From: Desulfamplus sp964425195
Lineage (GTDB): Bacteria; Desulfobacterota; Desulfobacteria; Desulfobacterales; Desulfobacteraceae
Direction of reading: 5' to 3'
Assembly (NCBI GenBank): GCA_964425195.1
Contig: CAYRLG010000010.1
Coordinates: forward strand, 47,853-111,852
Length of the DNA stretch: 64,000 nt
Positions 9,201 to 17,727 of the stretch are shown one piece after another (the first letter of the stretch is position 1; each line of letters begins with the position of its first letter). The position numbers and the translations under genes were made by a program. The notes beneath the pieces were generated by a model. The model ran no database searches. It had not been told where the DNA came from and saw only the letters and a list, made by a program, of their open reading frames with translations.

Positions 9201-10130
9201 TTATGAAAAGATTGTTGGAGTTATCTGCATTTTTTCAATCTCAAGAATTTCAGCTTTGCCTTTTTCTAATGCTACTTCTGGGGTTTCACCCTCAAGTTCG
9301 TGATAGTACGCACTTATCATTAGCAATGGCTCTAAATCCATAATTGAAACAGAATTAAGTCCAGCAGTATGGCTTACCCAGCCTACTTGTTTGTTGTAAT
9401 AGTCGCCAATTTGTATAAGAATCTCATCAAGTAAGGCTCTATCAAGCCTTAAAATTTTACCGATTCCGCCAGACTCAAGCAGTTTTTCTAAATGAACAGA
9501 TTGGCGTTGATTCTCTTTTGCCCAATCTAAAAGAGAGTATGCGACTATTGCTGCGGGTGGTATTTTGTAATTAACTGATTTACGGCAAAAACTGTTATTA
9601 TCTTGCTCCTCAAAAAAACCAAAATCTTTACCAAAACGAGTTCCTTTATCTCCACCAGTGCCAAGAAAAATATGCTTTAATGGTTGAAATATAAGATTAT
9701 TAAATGTGCTGTCAGTCATTGGTTTTTCATGATCTTTATTCCACCATGCTCTTAATTCATCTTCTAAAGATTTTCGGTCAAATATATCGTTTGTAAATTC
9801 ATTGAAATAAAACGAATAGAACCATGCAGGGCTGCTCTGTTTAGCAAGGTTATAGTGTATTGCCCACCAGATACCATCATCGTCCATATCTGGGTCATGT
9901 TTTCTGATTAGATGACCCAACGTGGTCAATACAAACTGATTCTTCTTTTTTTTTATAATACCAGCAGATTCAGCCCATACCTTTGCTGCCCCAACCTTTA
10001 ATTTACCAATCCGTAAGATTCCCTGTGCCTCTTCCACTGCTTTTGGTAGAAAAAGATCAGGGTGATTTGGAAGTTTTTTAATTATTAGACGAAACCATGA
10101 TTCCTCGAAACCGAATTTAAACTCTGCCAT
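9201..10130 (-). CDS. DUF4007 family protein
   Basis: A 309-residue protein with DUF4007 features: an opening FGFEESWFRLIIKKL, a segment resembling a winged helix (residues about 30-75, VLTTLGHLIRKHDPDMDD), and a conserved WWAIHYNLA block. DUF4007 proteins are commonly found beside PAPS-reductase-like (DndC/BrxP-type) enzymes in phosphorothioation and BREX type 4 defence loci; their function is not established. Here the start codon directly abuts the brxP stop codon, so the two are translationally coupled. That supports a physical or functional partnership with BrxP. A DNA-binding role is only an inference from the winged-helix-like segment. Confidence 0.75.
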   Translation of the reverse strand: MAEFKFGFEESWFRLIIKKLPNHPDLFLPKAVEEAQGILRIGKLKVGAAKVWAESAGIIKKKKNQFVLTTLGHLIRKHDPDMDDDGIWWAIHYNLAKQSSPAWFYSFYFNEFTNDIFDRKSLEDELRAWWNKDHEKPMTDSTFNNLIFQPLKHIFLGTGGDKGTRFGKDFGFFEEQDNNSFCRKSVNYKIPPAAIVAYSLLDWAKENQRQSVHLEKLLESGGIGKILRLDRALLDEILIQIGDYYNKQVGWVSHTAGLNSVSIMDLEPLLMISAYYHELEGETPEVALEKGKAEILEIEKMQITPTIFS

Positions 10131-11726
10131 TTATTTTGAACCTTTATAGTGTAATGATTTAACCGCTGGACAGTCATGAGAAACACACTTTAGACAGCTT
10201 ACACATTTTAAGTCGTCTATAGAATATTTATCACTTATGTTTAATGCTTTCATGCTGCATTTAGCTCCACAAGCTCCACAATAAAAACATGATTGAATTT
10301 TTTTAATCTGTTTTTCAACACGTTGCCTGAACAATAATCTGTTTTTTTCTAATAGATAATTTATTCTTATAGCTTTATCTTGAAATCCTACCTCCACACT
10401 TGCTAATAGCTCATTGGTTTGATAGTCATGTATAAAAAAGGCTTCTGAATAATCATTTTTTCTAATCCATGTTTGAGGACCAAAAGGACGTAAAAAATGA
10501 CGAACATTTTTAATATCTCCACTCAATAACTGATAATATAATGCCGTGTCTGATAAAAGGCATGGTGCAGATTCAATAGAAGCCTTGTAATAATCAAGCC
10601 CACGTCCACCAGCTCTTGCTCTCCAACCTTTATCAGTAAAATTTTCAGGATTAGGGTGAGCCATTCTCAATGCCTGTTCCATTAAAAAAGCCTGCCAGTG
10701 TTCATATTTTTTGGGATAACACTCTTTTGTTATTTCATAAGACCAGTCGCTATTAAACGGGCAGTAAAGGCAGCCAACTCTACGAAATCCTTTTTTGTAT
10801 GCATTATTAAAATTTAAGCCGTGAAAAAACAGATAAGCCCACACTTGAAGGTCTGTCCAATTAATTATAGGTCTTGCTAAAATTTCCCTTGCGATTTTAT
10901 GTTGATTAGAAATGCGAGGATATTCAGAACGGCGTGGAGATTCAGACTTCCTAACCCCATCAAAAGTAAGCACTCCTTTATTTGGACTCAGACTGTTTAT
11001 AATTTTTGATAATGGATTGGTTTTATGGGTAGTGCAGCACCAACGCAAAATACGGCTTGGTGGTCCAATAGACTTAGCCGTTTCAAAAAAATCAAGTTGA
11101 GAACGGCTGATTATAAATGGAGTTAATGGGTGTTCTTGCTGAAATTTATTGATATATTTATAAGTGTCTGGAAACTCTATAGTTGTGTCAGCAAAAATAT
11201 GCAAAATATCACTTCTACCCAAAGCATTCATAACTAAATGAGAAACTACAGTTGAATCCTTACCCCCTGAAAATGAGATTAAAACGGGCAATCTTTTATA
11301 TTCGCTTATTGTTTCTCTTATGAACTCTTCTGCCTCATACTGCATCTGCTCAATATATGGTCTGTTTGCATTACGTAATATTTGCAATGCCTTATCTTTT
11401 GAACGGCTGCTATAATTTGCAGAGTGTGTTGGAGTCTTTAAATCGTGGATTTCTGCTGATGTTCCAGATAATCGGAAAAGAGCTTCACCATGTCCGTAGT
11501 AGGTGTGATTACTCGGTGTTACCCATATTTCCATATCATATAAAAAACTTTGTAATTCAGGTGTTACTCTATTTTTGAGATAGTTAATTTCTTGACGAAA
11601 AACAGGCACAAGTGATGCTGTTGACATCTCTCTTGCAGCCGATCCGCAGGCATGACAGATATTTCCAAGCAAAGGTACATTGCAGGAGTCGCACCAAAAT
11701 GCTCTTGAATTTGGCGTTGAACTCAT
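10131..11726 (-). CDS. brxP: BrxP: PAPS reductase-like PP-loop protein with zinc ribbon and ferredoxin tail
   Basis: A 531-residue three-part protein. Residues 12-28 form a CxxC..CxxC zinc ribbon (CDSC, CHAC). A PP-loop ATP pyrophosphatase/PAPS-reductase domain follows, with SFSGGKDST at about 150-158, the RILRWCCTTHK block and a further Cys pair (VGCLYCPF). The C-terminus carries two Cys-rich clusters (CFYCGACGAKC and CVSCLKCVSHDC) typical of [4Fe-4S] ferredoxin folds. BrxP defines BREX type 4. The closest functional analogue is DndC/SspD, which activates DNA for sulfur insertion; phosphorothioation by BrxP is therefore an attractive but unproven idea. Its start overlaps the stop of the HTH gene by 4 bases (ATGA) and its stop abuts the DUF4007 start. 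Confidence 0.85.
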   Translation of the reverse strand: MSSTPNSRAFWCDSCNVPLLGNICHACGSAAREMSTASLVPVFRQEINYLKNRVTPELQSFLYDMEIWVTPSNHTYYGHGEALFRLSGTSAEIHDLKTPTHSANYSSRSKDKALQILRNANRPYIEQMQYEAEEFIRETISEYKRLPVLISFSGGKDSTVVSHLVMNALGRSDILHIFADTTIEFPDTYKYINKFQQEHPLTPFIISRSQLDFFETAKSIGPPSRILRWCCTTHKTNPLSKIINSLSPNKGVLTFDGVRKSESPRRSEYPRISNQHKIAREILARPIINWTDLQVWAYLFFHGLNFNNAYKKGFRRVGCLYCPFNSDWSYEITKECYPKKYEHWQAFLMEQALRMAHPNPENFTDKGWRARAGGRGLDYYKASIESAPCLLSDTALYYQLLSGDIKNVRHFLRPFGPQTWIRKNDYSEAFFIHDYQTNELLASVEVGFQDKAIRINYLLEKNRLLFRQRVEKQIKKIQSCFYCGACGAKCSMKALNISDKYSIDDLKCVSCLKCVSHDCPAVKSLHYKGSK

Positions 11727-13081
11727 ATCTTGATTTTAGCCTTGTCTCTGGTTTTAATAGAGATTGAAAAAGAGTTCTCTTCCTCCTTATCAACGATATA
11801 ATAATCATTATTGTTATAAGAATCGAGTGGAGTAAAATCTTTTAGCTCTTTTTCTAAGTGATGAGTATTGTGTACTGAAGATTCTGTATCTTTTAAAGAT
11901 GGTTGGTTATTTGAAATTGCTGGATTCTCTAAAATACCAGATAAAGATTTATAAGGGGATAGTTGCAGAAAATAGTCATCAATTGCTTTTAATAGAGTAA
12001 TGATGAGTAAATGCTGTGTAGTGGTATTTGACAAAAGCTCAACCAGATTTCGTTGAAGTAAAATTGTTTTACTGTTTTGAATAAAGAACATGGAACGTAT
12101 AAAACTTTTAATAGGCTCAATAGTCGCACTTCTAATAAAAACATCTTCTATAGATTCAATTTTACTGATAGTAACATTATCAGCTTCCACAACAAGCCCT
12201 TTTTTCTTACGGCTCAGATAATAACTGAAAAAACGCTCTTTAAGAGTTGGTAGATAAAATGAGCCGTTGTTATCCATTCCTCTTATAAAAACCAAAGCCA
12301 AAACAAGTTTGTATGAGCAGTTGTTTTTGCTAACAAGGTATCGTGCAAATTCTGCCACTGGTTCGGGCAGCAGCTTTATAAAATCATTGATATTGCGTTG
12401 CTGCCAATTTTCTGGGCAATCATAGAATCCTTCGCCAATACTTATAAATCTTGTATCTTTTCCCAAAGCCGCTGTAATATTACCTTCTGTAAATTGACCG
12501 TCAAGCAGCTCAATTATCTCTGCACGTTTTAAGGGGCGTTTTTGCTCATCAATAAGCTCTTCGATGGCGGTAGAGACAGAGATTTTACGACTCAAAGACT
12601 CATCTATAGAATAAGATGGTTCTTTTATTATTATGGTAGTTTTTTTAGGTATATTGGAATTTTCCTCATGGAGAATCGTATTAATATCTTTATCTTTTAA
12701 TAATTTTTCAAGTTCTGATTTAATGATTCTATGATGTCCACCAGGAGTTACAAATGCCTTTATTTTTCCGACTTTAACCCACCTCCACATACTCATTCTG
12801 GTTACACCACAATATTCTGCTGCTTCAGGAATTGTTAGGATATCTTCATTATTAATGGAGACTTTTTTATGATTATCTAATTCTATACTCTCATTTAAAG
12901 AATGCATCTCTTCTGATTGAAATGCTTTTTCAATGTCAGACTTGTTAATTCTGTGATGTCCGCCAGGAGTTGTCAACGCCTTAATTTTTCCAGCCTTAAC
13001 CCACCGCCACATACTCATTCTGGTTACACCACAATATTCTGCTGCTTCAGGAATTGTTAGAATATCTGGATTTTTGCTCAT
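11723..13081 (-). CDS. Tandem-HTH (MerR/excisionase-type) protein of the BREX operon
   Basis: A 452-residue protein with two nearly identical MerR/excisionase-like helix-turn-helix domains at residues 6-54 and 80-128 (each with ILTIPEAAEYCGVTRMSMWR and a PGGHHRI wing), separated by a charged linker. A segment resembling a winged helix (about 190-240, RPLKRAEIIELLDG) and a helical domain (about 245-360) follow, then a low-complexity tail. The duplicated HTH suggests binding to tandem or inverted operator half-sites. Its position second in the operon, overlapping brxP and the preceding gene by 4 bases each, suggests an autoregulator or a DNA-targeting subunit of the defence system. Target and partner are unknown. 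Confidence 0.75.
   Translation of the reverse strand: MSKNPDILTIPEAAEYCGVTRMSMWRWVKAGKIKALTTPGGHHRINKSDIEKAFQSEEMHSLNESIELDNHKKVSINNEDILTIPEAAEYCGVTRMSMWRWVKVGKIKAFVTPGGHHRIIKSELEKLLKDKDINTILHEENSNIPKKTTIIIKEPSYSIDESLSRKISVSTAIEELIDEQKRPLKRAEIIELLDGQFTEGNITAALGKDTRFISIGEGFYDCPENWQQRNINDFIKLLPEPVAEFARYLVSKNNCSYKLVLALVFIRGMDNNGSFYLPTLKERFFSYYLSRKKKGLVVEADNVTISKIESIEDVFIRSATIEPIKSFIRSMFFIQNSKTILLQRNLVELLSNTTTQHLLIITLLKAIDDYFLQLSPYKSLSGILENPAISNNQPSLKDTESSVHNTHHLEKELKDFTPLDSYNNNDYYIVDKEEENSFSISIKTRDKAKIKI
12785..13060. repeat. Recent internal duplication: two identical 54-bp copies
   Basis: Positions 12785-12838 and 13007-13060 are identical over 54 bases, offset by 222 bp (74 codons), within the larger duplicated HTH coding segment; flanking sequence is similar but diverged. 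Identity at the DNA level, including synonymous positions, points to recent duplication or gene conversion rather than an ancient tandem domain. Confidence 0.9.
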
Positions 13082-13395
13082 TTGAGATTTCTTTTTAAAT
13101 AATAGGTATAATTTATTAATATCAATACATTACTGTTTTCATAAGAACTGTAATCAATTTGTTTCGCATCACTACTGTTTGAAGACTTCTTTAAACAAAT
13201 AGAGCTGATTATATATTGGAGTTCATTTAAACTACTACGACCAAAGTTCTTTTTTTGCAAAGATAGTAATTCTTCGATAGATTTAACATTTTGGAGTAAG
13301 ACATTTGTAGCTCTGACAGACAGATTGTTAATGGTAATAAGTTCTGATAATTTATTACGATTATTATTCTTTGATAAGAAATAATCTTGTTCCAT
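13078..13395 (-). CDS. RNA polymerase alpha-CTD-like small protein
   Basis: A 105-residue protein whose residues about 16-67 look like the C-terminal domain of RNA polymerase alpha: ELITINNLSVRATNVLLQN, then SIEELLSL, then FGRSSLNELQYIISS, matching the LSVRaxN...iedL...GkkSlxEI pattern. The remaining 38 residues are unlike RpoA. Free-standing alpha-CTD-like proteins are thought to be transcription or DNA-binding modules. It is the first gene of the BREX operon, preceded by AGAGGA 6-9 bases from its ATG, and its stop overlaps the next gene by 4 bases. A role in operon control with the HTH protein is inference. Confidence 0.7.
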   Translation of the reverse strand: MEQDYFLSKNNNRNKLSELITINNLSVRATNVLLQNVKSIEELLSLQKKNFGRSSLNELQYIISSICLKKSSNSSDAKQIDYSSYENSNVLILINYTYYLKRNLK

Positions 13396-13436
13396 GTTGA
13401 TTGTCCTCTAATTGATATTGGACACTACAATTAAGA

Positions 13437-14948
13437 TCAGCTTTTACCATATAGCAGGTTAGCCATAAATTTTAGAAGATTATAAGTTTTTGTAGAATAT
13501 GGTTGCCAAAAAAGGCTTTTTTTGAGTTTTAAAGTTGAGTCTTCATTGATATGATAAGGATAGCAAAGATGTAAAAATCCCTCATCAGAGTGTGTACGAC
13601 CTGTTCCGCTCATTTTTACCCCCTGCCATGGAGTTTCCGGAATTCCAAATGTTATTAAAGCATCATTAATCATAACTGTTCCAGCTTGAATCTTTTTTGC
13701 AATAGCTTGGGCGTGTTTTCTATTTTCAGAAAAGATATAAGCTGTTAAACCATAAACTGAATTATTTGACTTATAAATAGCATCTTTATATGAGTCAAAT
13801 TTCATTATTGGGATAACTGGACCAAAAGTTTCTTCGTTTACCACCAACATATCATCAGTAACATTTACAAGTACGGTTGGTTCAAAAAATTGTCCACTAC
13901 CTTCAACTCTCTTTCCTCCAACCAATATTTTGGCACCTTTTGATACAGCATCTTTGATATGAGTTTCAATAATATCCAATTGTGATTTATCTACTATTGG
14001 ACCTATATCAACCTCTTTTTCCATAGAGTTTCCAATGCGAAATTTTTTTACTCGCTCTACTACCTGTTGTACTATCTTTTCATAAACAGTTTCATGAGCA
14101 TAAACTCTTCCAATTGAAGCACAAGTTTGCCCTGCATTTGTAAGTCCACCAAATACAATCGTAGCTGCAGCTCTCTTTATATCAGCATCTTCACATACAA
14201 TTGCTGGATTTTTTCCACCAAGTTCCATACTGCAAGGAATCATAAGTCTTCCACACATCTCAGATATCTTTAACCCAACCTGTGTAGAACCTGTAAAATT
14301 AACGTAATCTACTCCCATTTCAATCATTTTTGAACCTAATGCTCCAGAAGATGGAATAACTTGATATAGGTCTGGGGAGAGACCAGCCTTATCAAAAAGC
14401 TCTCGTGTTTTTAATGCAATAAGAGGAGTTAAACTGGCAGGTTTATGGATAATAGCATTTCCCGCTAATAGACCCATAATAATCGTTCCAGTTGGTATTG
14501 AAAATGGGTAGTTCCAGGGGGAAATAACCAATACAATGCCACGTGGTCTATAGTTTATAAAACTTTTTCTGTATTTGATTAAACTTATAGGAATTTTTTT
14601 ATCAGCCAAAAGTTTTTTTGCCCGTTTTAGAAAATACCCTGTAAGAATATTGATAGGAAGGATCTCTGTCTGCAATGCTTCTTGCATTGGCTTACCATTT
14701 TCTGAAGCAATTATTTTACATACATCATCAGTCTCTTTTACAAGGATATGCTGAAATCTTTTTAGAATTTTTATTCTCTCATTTAATGGCACTTCTTGCC
14801 ATTTTGCTTGAGCTTCTTTGGCTCGTTTAATAGCATCTTTTGCCTCTTCCTCAGTAAATGAATTAATTGTACTTAAAACTTCTCCCGTTGATGGGCTTTT
14901 AACAACAATTGGCGTACCACTTCCAGATTTTTTAAAATTACTAAACAT
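13437..14948 (-). CDS. NAD(P)-dependent aldehyde dehydrogenase
   Basis: Aldehyde dehydrogenase superfamily, 503 residues from the chosen start. It shows the substrate/cofactor block PWNYPFSIP, the glutamate motif MELGGKNP, the catalytic cysteine in AGQTCASIGRVY and the late NEETFGPVIP element. It would oxidise an aldehyde to the acid with NAD(P)+; sequences ending in NDALITFGIPETPWQG and using a membrane-aldehyde-type C-terminus are often active on medium or long-chain aldehydes, but the substrate cannot be fixed from sequence. The ATG at 14946-14948 is preferred over an upstream in-frame codon at 14975 because AGGAG lies 8 bases before it. It ends 41 bp upstream of the BREX operon on the same strand, so read-through into that operon is possible. 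Confidence 0.9.
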   Translation of the reverse strand: MFSNFKKSGSGTPIVVKSPSTGEVLSTINSFTEEEAKDAIKRAKEAQAKWQEVPLNERIKILKRFQHILVKETDDVCKIIASENGKPMQEALQTEILPINILTGYFLKRAKKLLADKKIPISLIKYRKSFINYRPRGIVLVISPWNYPFSIPTGTIIMGLLAGNAIIHKPASLTPLIALKTRELFDKAGLSPDLYQVIPSSGALGSKMIEMGVDYVNFTGSTQVGLKISEMCGRLMIPCSMELGGKNPAIVCEDADIKRAAATIVFGGLTNAGQTCASIGRVYAHETVYEKIVQQVVERVKKFRIGNSMEKEVDIGPIVDKSQLDIIETHIKDAVSKGAKILVGGKRVEGSGQFFEPTVLVNVTDDMLVVNEETFGPVIPIMKFDSYKDAIYKSNNSVYGLTAYIFSENRKHAQAIAKKIQAGTVMINDALITFGIPETPWQGVKMSGTGRTHSDEGFLHLCYPYHINEDSTLKLKKSLFWQPYSTKTYNLLKFMANLLYGKS

Positions 14949-15052
14949 TTTTGGATTCTCCTGAGAAAAACGCACATTGTAAAGATGTGTGTTGAAATAG
15001 TCTGTTAAATATATAGGTTATTGATCTCTTCATCATAAACAACAGTTCATTA

Positions 15053-16972
15053 TTAATCTTTGATATCTGATTCTGTGATAGTTGATTCACTGAAAGAGTG
15101 TTGCTGGTAAATAGGCAGATGATTGACTCCATCGGTTTTATTGGATTGATTTATAGCTTTATTATTATCGATATTAGATACGACAACACCATCTTCGTTC
15201 CACTTAAAAGATTCTCCGTTCAAGATGATTTTCTCTTTATTAAACCACACTGTGAAGTCGTCTGGAGCTTGCTCTATTTTTTCAGTGTCAATGCTTTGTG
15301 TACCCACCTTAAATAGATTATTGGTATATTTTATAATTTTAGATAGTTGTTCATCAGAGCTAATTATTTCCGATTTAAAGAGCATTTTTATATTGTAGTT
15401 TTCTATTTCTGCTCTATCTGCCGAAAGTTTCTCACAAATCAACGAGATGGTTATATTGGCAGAATTTTTTTTCTTTATAAATGGCTTGATCGAAAATACA
15501 TTTTTAAAAGTTAATACCGTCATTTCTGGAAGATTTGGCATCACAGAGGCATCAACAGGAGTAAACTCTTTTTCACCAGCTTCGCTTTTGAAGTGCAAAG
15601 TTACTAAGGAGTTTTCAACCATCCAGCGAGTTGGTAAAAAAAGTAGAAGATTATTCCCCTTAAAAAGATTTAGAGGATTTACAAGGGATTTATCAGTGGT
15701 TTGTAATAAAACGCGGTCAAATTCAGGTTGTACTCTTCTTAAAATATCACTGTTTCTAATTTGTCCATATAGCCAAAGAAGATCGTAATTTTTTACCTTA
15801 TCATTTCTTAGCACCATATCCATAATTCGATTGAATAGCTCAGGTTTAGCGTTTACAAGTAGAGCCGGACCAACTTTTCGGATCATGTCAGGAGAATCTA
15901 TGAATGCAATATGACCATTATCCAAATTACGCAAAATAAGTTTAGAAGCCATATCAGAATCTCCTAAACGTGCATACTGAAGAGCAGCAAAAAGTATATT
16001 ACCCCAATCATAATCATTAGAATTGGATAAAATTAGCTCTAAGTCTTTTTTTATCTGGTTTGTCTCTGCTAACTCAGCCGTTAGCATGGTTTTGTACATG
16101 GCAACAGAGGCAGCATATGGATCTTTTCTCAATATCCTCTGATGGATTTGCTGAAACTGATTAAAGCAATTAAGTGCATCTTCGTTTTTACCGATTTCAT
16201 GAGCTGATTGACCTCGATAATACCAGTAAGGTGGGAATTTTTGGAAACTATTTTCAATTCGCTCTAACTTGCGATACCTTTTATGGAGATCAGACTCTTT
16301 TAAAATGTCTGTATAGTCGCTGATCTGTTTTTCATCTAATCGCCACTCATCAGGAAAATTATACCGCCTCATCAACTCCCATGAATATTTTAGCAGTTTT
16401 TTGTAGAAATTATTAAGCCCTTGCATGGTTTTTACTTCTAATGCCCATTTTCCTTCCTCTTTTTCTTTAGCATAAGAATCCATTTGTGCTCTATAATTGA
16501 AATAAAATGAGCCAGTTGAAAGCACAGCACTTAAAACTGTAGTATATGGATTGATAAGTATATCTGTATCTAAAATTCTCGATCTTACTCTATGTTTAAG
16601 CTCGTTTTGAACATTTTTATCAAAGCGGCTCAAAAGGTGTTCCCGTTCCTGCTCTTGAATTTTAGAACTTGTTAGCAGATCCATAAGTTCTTGAAGCAGT
16701 GTTATGATGTCTGCATCAGGAATATTGCTCAAATTCAAATTATTGATAATGGTGTTGTACTCCTGATCAAGAACCATCTTGTCATTGTAATTCATTATGT
16801 GAGTTAAAGAGACTGCTATTAAGTTTAACGATTGCAACACTTGAAGCTGAGTCTGCTCCTTATTTAGGTCAGCTCTGACTTCATTTGAGGTAAATACTGC
16901 TGCTAATAAGATAACAACAATAACTATAAGCAACTTTAAAATTTTTATAAATTTGTTTTGTAAGATACACAT
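15053..16972 (-). CDS. Exported hypothetical protein with TPR-like middle
   Basis: Unrecognised 639-residue protein. The N-terminus (about residues 9-34, IKILKLLIVIVVILLAAVF) is a signal peptide or anchor followed by RADLNKE, so most of the protein should be periplasmic. Residues about 245-340 contain helix pairs resembling TPR units (PPYWYYRGQSAHEIGKNEDA), and the rest is largely helical with a beta-rich C-terminal third. GGAGA precedes the ATG. It lies 77 bp upstream of the aldehyde dehydrogenase gene on the same strand; no functional link is evident. Confidence 0.7.
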   Translation of the reverse strand: MCILQNKFIKILKLLIVIVVILLAAVFTSNEVRADLNKEQTQLQVLQSLNLIAVSLTHIMNYNDKMVLDQEYNTIINNLNLSNIPDADIITLLQELMDLLTSSKIQEQEREHLLSRFDKNVQNELKHRVRSRILDTDILINPYTTVLSAVLSTGSFYFNYRAQMDSYAKEKEEGKWALEVKTMQGLNNFYKKLLKYSWELMRRYNFPDEWRLDEKQISDYTDILKESDLHKRYRKLERIENSFQKFPPYWYYRGQSAHEIGKNEDALNCFNQFQQIHQRILRKDPYAASVAMYKTMLTAELAETNQIKKDLELILSNSNDYDWGNILFAALQYARLGDSDMASKLILRNLDNGHIAFIDSPDMIRKVGPALLVNAKPELFNRIMDMVLRNDKVKNYDLLWLYGQIRNSDILRRVQPEFDRVLLQTTDKSLVNPLNLFKGNNLLLFLPTRWMVENSLVTLHFKSEAGEKEFTPVDASVMPNLPEMTVLTFKNVFSIKPFIKKKNSANITISLICEKLSADRAEIENYNIKMLFKSEIISSDEQLSKIIKYTNNLFKVGTQSIDTEKIEQAPDDFTVWFNKEKIILNGESFKWNEDGVVVSNIDNNKAINQSNKTDGVNHLPIYQQHSFSESTITESDIKD

Positions 16973-17003
16973 TTTCTATATTTAATCTCCAATTCAAATT
17001 CAA

Positions 17004-17456
17004 CTATTTTTTAGTAGATGCGATCAAAGCCACACCAATAATAACCAATACAATGCCTGTAACTCGTATAAACGATAGTGGATACTTTTGTAATCCCAGT
17101 GCTCCATAATGATCCAAAAGAAGTGCGGCAATCATCTGTCCCGCGACAGTAAGAGCCATAGCAAGAGCTGCACCTATATGTGGAGTTGCAAATATTGTTG
17201 ACCAAACATAAAATGTCCCTAACAAACCTCCTAACCACATCCACCACGATGTTGCACTTATGCCAGCAGAAGTTGGCAAAGGATACCTGACAGCTATACA
17301 TATAAAAAATGATGCTATTGTTCCTACAAGAAATGAGATAAAGGTTACTTGCATTGATGCACCAATATGTTTTTTAAGTAGAGTGTTTACAGCTACCTGA
17401 ATCGGAATAACAAGACCACCAGCTATTATTGATACTATGTAGATTAATTTGTTCAT
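17004..17456 (-). CDS. YdcZ/DUF606-family DMT membrane transporter
   Basis: A 150-residue inner-membrane protein with five hydrophobic segments (about 4-23, 38-58, 73-90, 95-115, 125-146), ending STKK. Size and motifs (GGLVIPIQVAVNTLLKKHIG at the start, FISFLVGTI, a second half GAALAMALTVAGQMIAALLLDHYG) fit the DUF606/YdcZ subgroup of drug/metabolite transporters, which act as half-length units that dimerise. Substrate unknown. It is followed 31 bp later by the exported hypothetical on the same strand. Confidence 0.85.
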   Translation of the reverse strand: MNKLIYIVSIIAGGLVIPIQVAVNTLLKKHIGASMQVTFISFLVGTIASFFICIAVRYPLPTSAGISATSWWMWLGGLLGTFYVWSTIFATPHIGAALAMALTVAGQMIAALLLDHYGALGLQKYPLSFIRVTGIVLVIIGVALIASTKK

Positions 17457-17727
17457 AATGGAGCGTAACCTTATCTTAATACGGGGTTCATTCTTTTCTT
17501 AAAGATATTAATAGTGTATATTGCGTATGATAATATCATATAAAAAGCAAATTCGTTTGTAAAAATTTTATTAATTAATCACCAAATATTATAAAAATCA
17601 ATTGTATATTTACTACTCTAAAGTTAGAGAAGTTGATTTAAAACTATTACCGGCTTAAATCTACGGGTGTAAGGTTACGAAAAGAGTATTCGGTAAATTT
17701 ACAGTCTTAAGGTTATGGATTTTTAAT

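Noticed and set aside
13409..13433. Operator: inverted repeat TAATTG...CAATTA upstream of the BREX operon
   Set aside because: Arms are only 6 bp of AT-rich sequence, easily expected by chance here, although the position is attractive.
17464..17677. Inverted repeat CGTAACCTTA / TAAGGTTACG flanking the nadK upstream region
   Set aside because: Ten-base arms about 200 bp apart with no element-like content between; probably chance.
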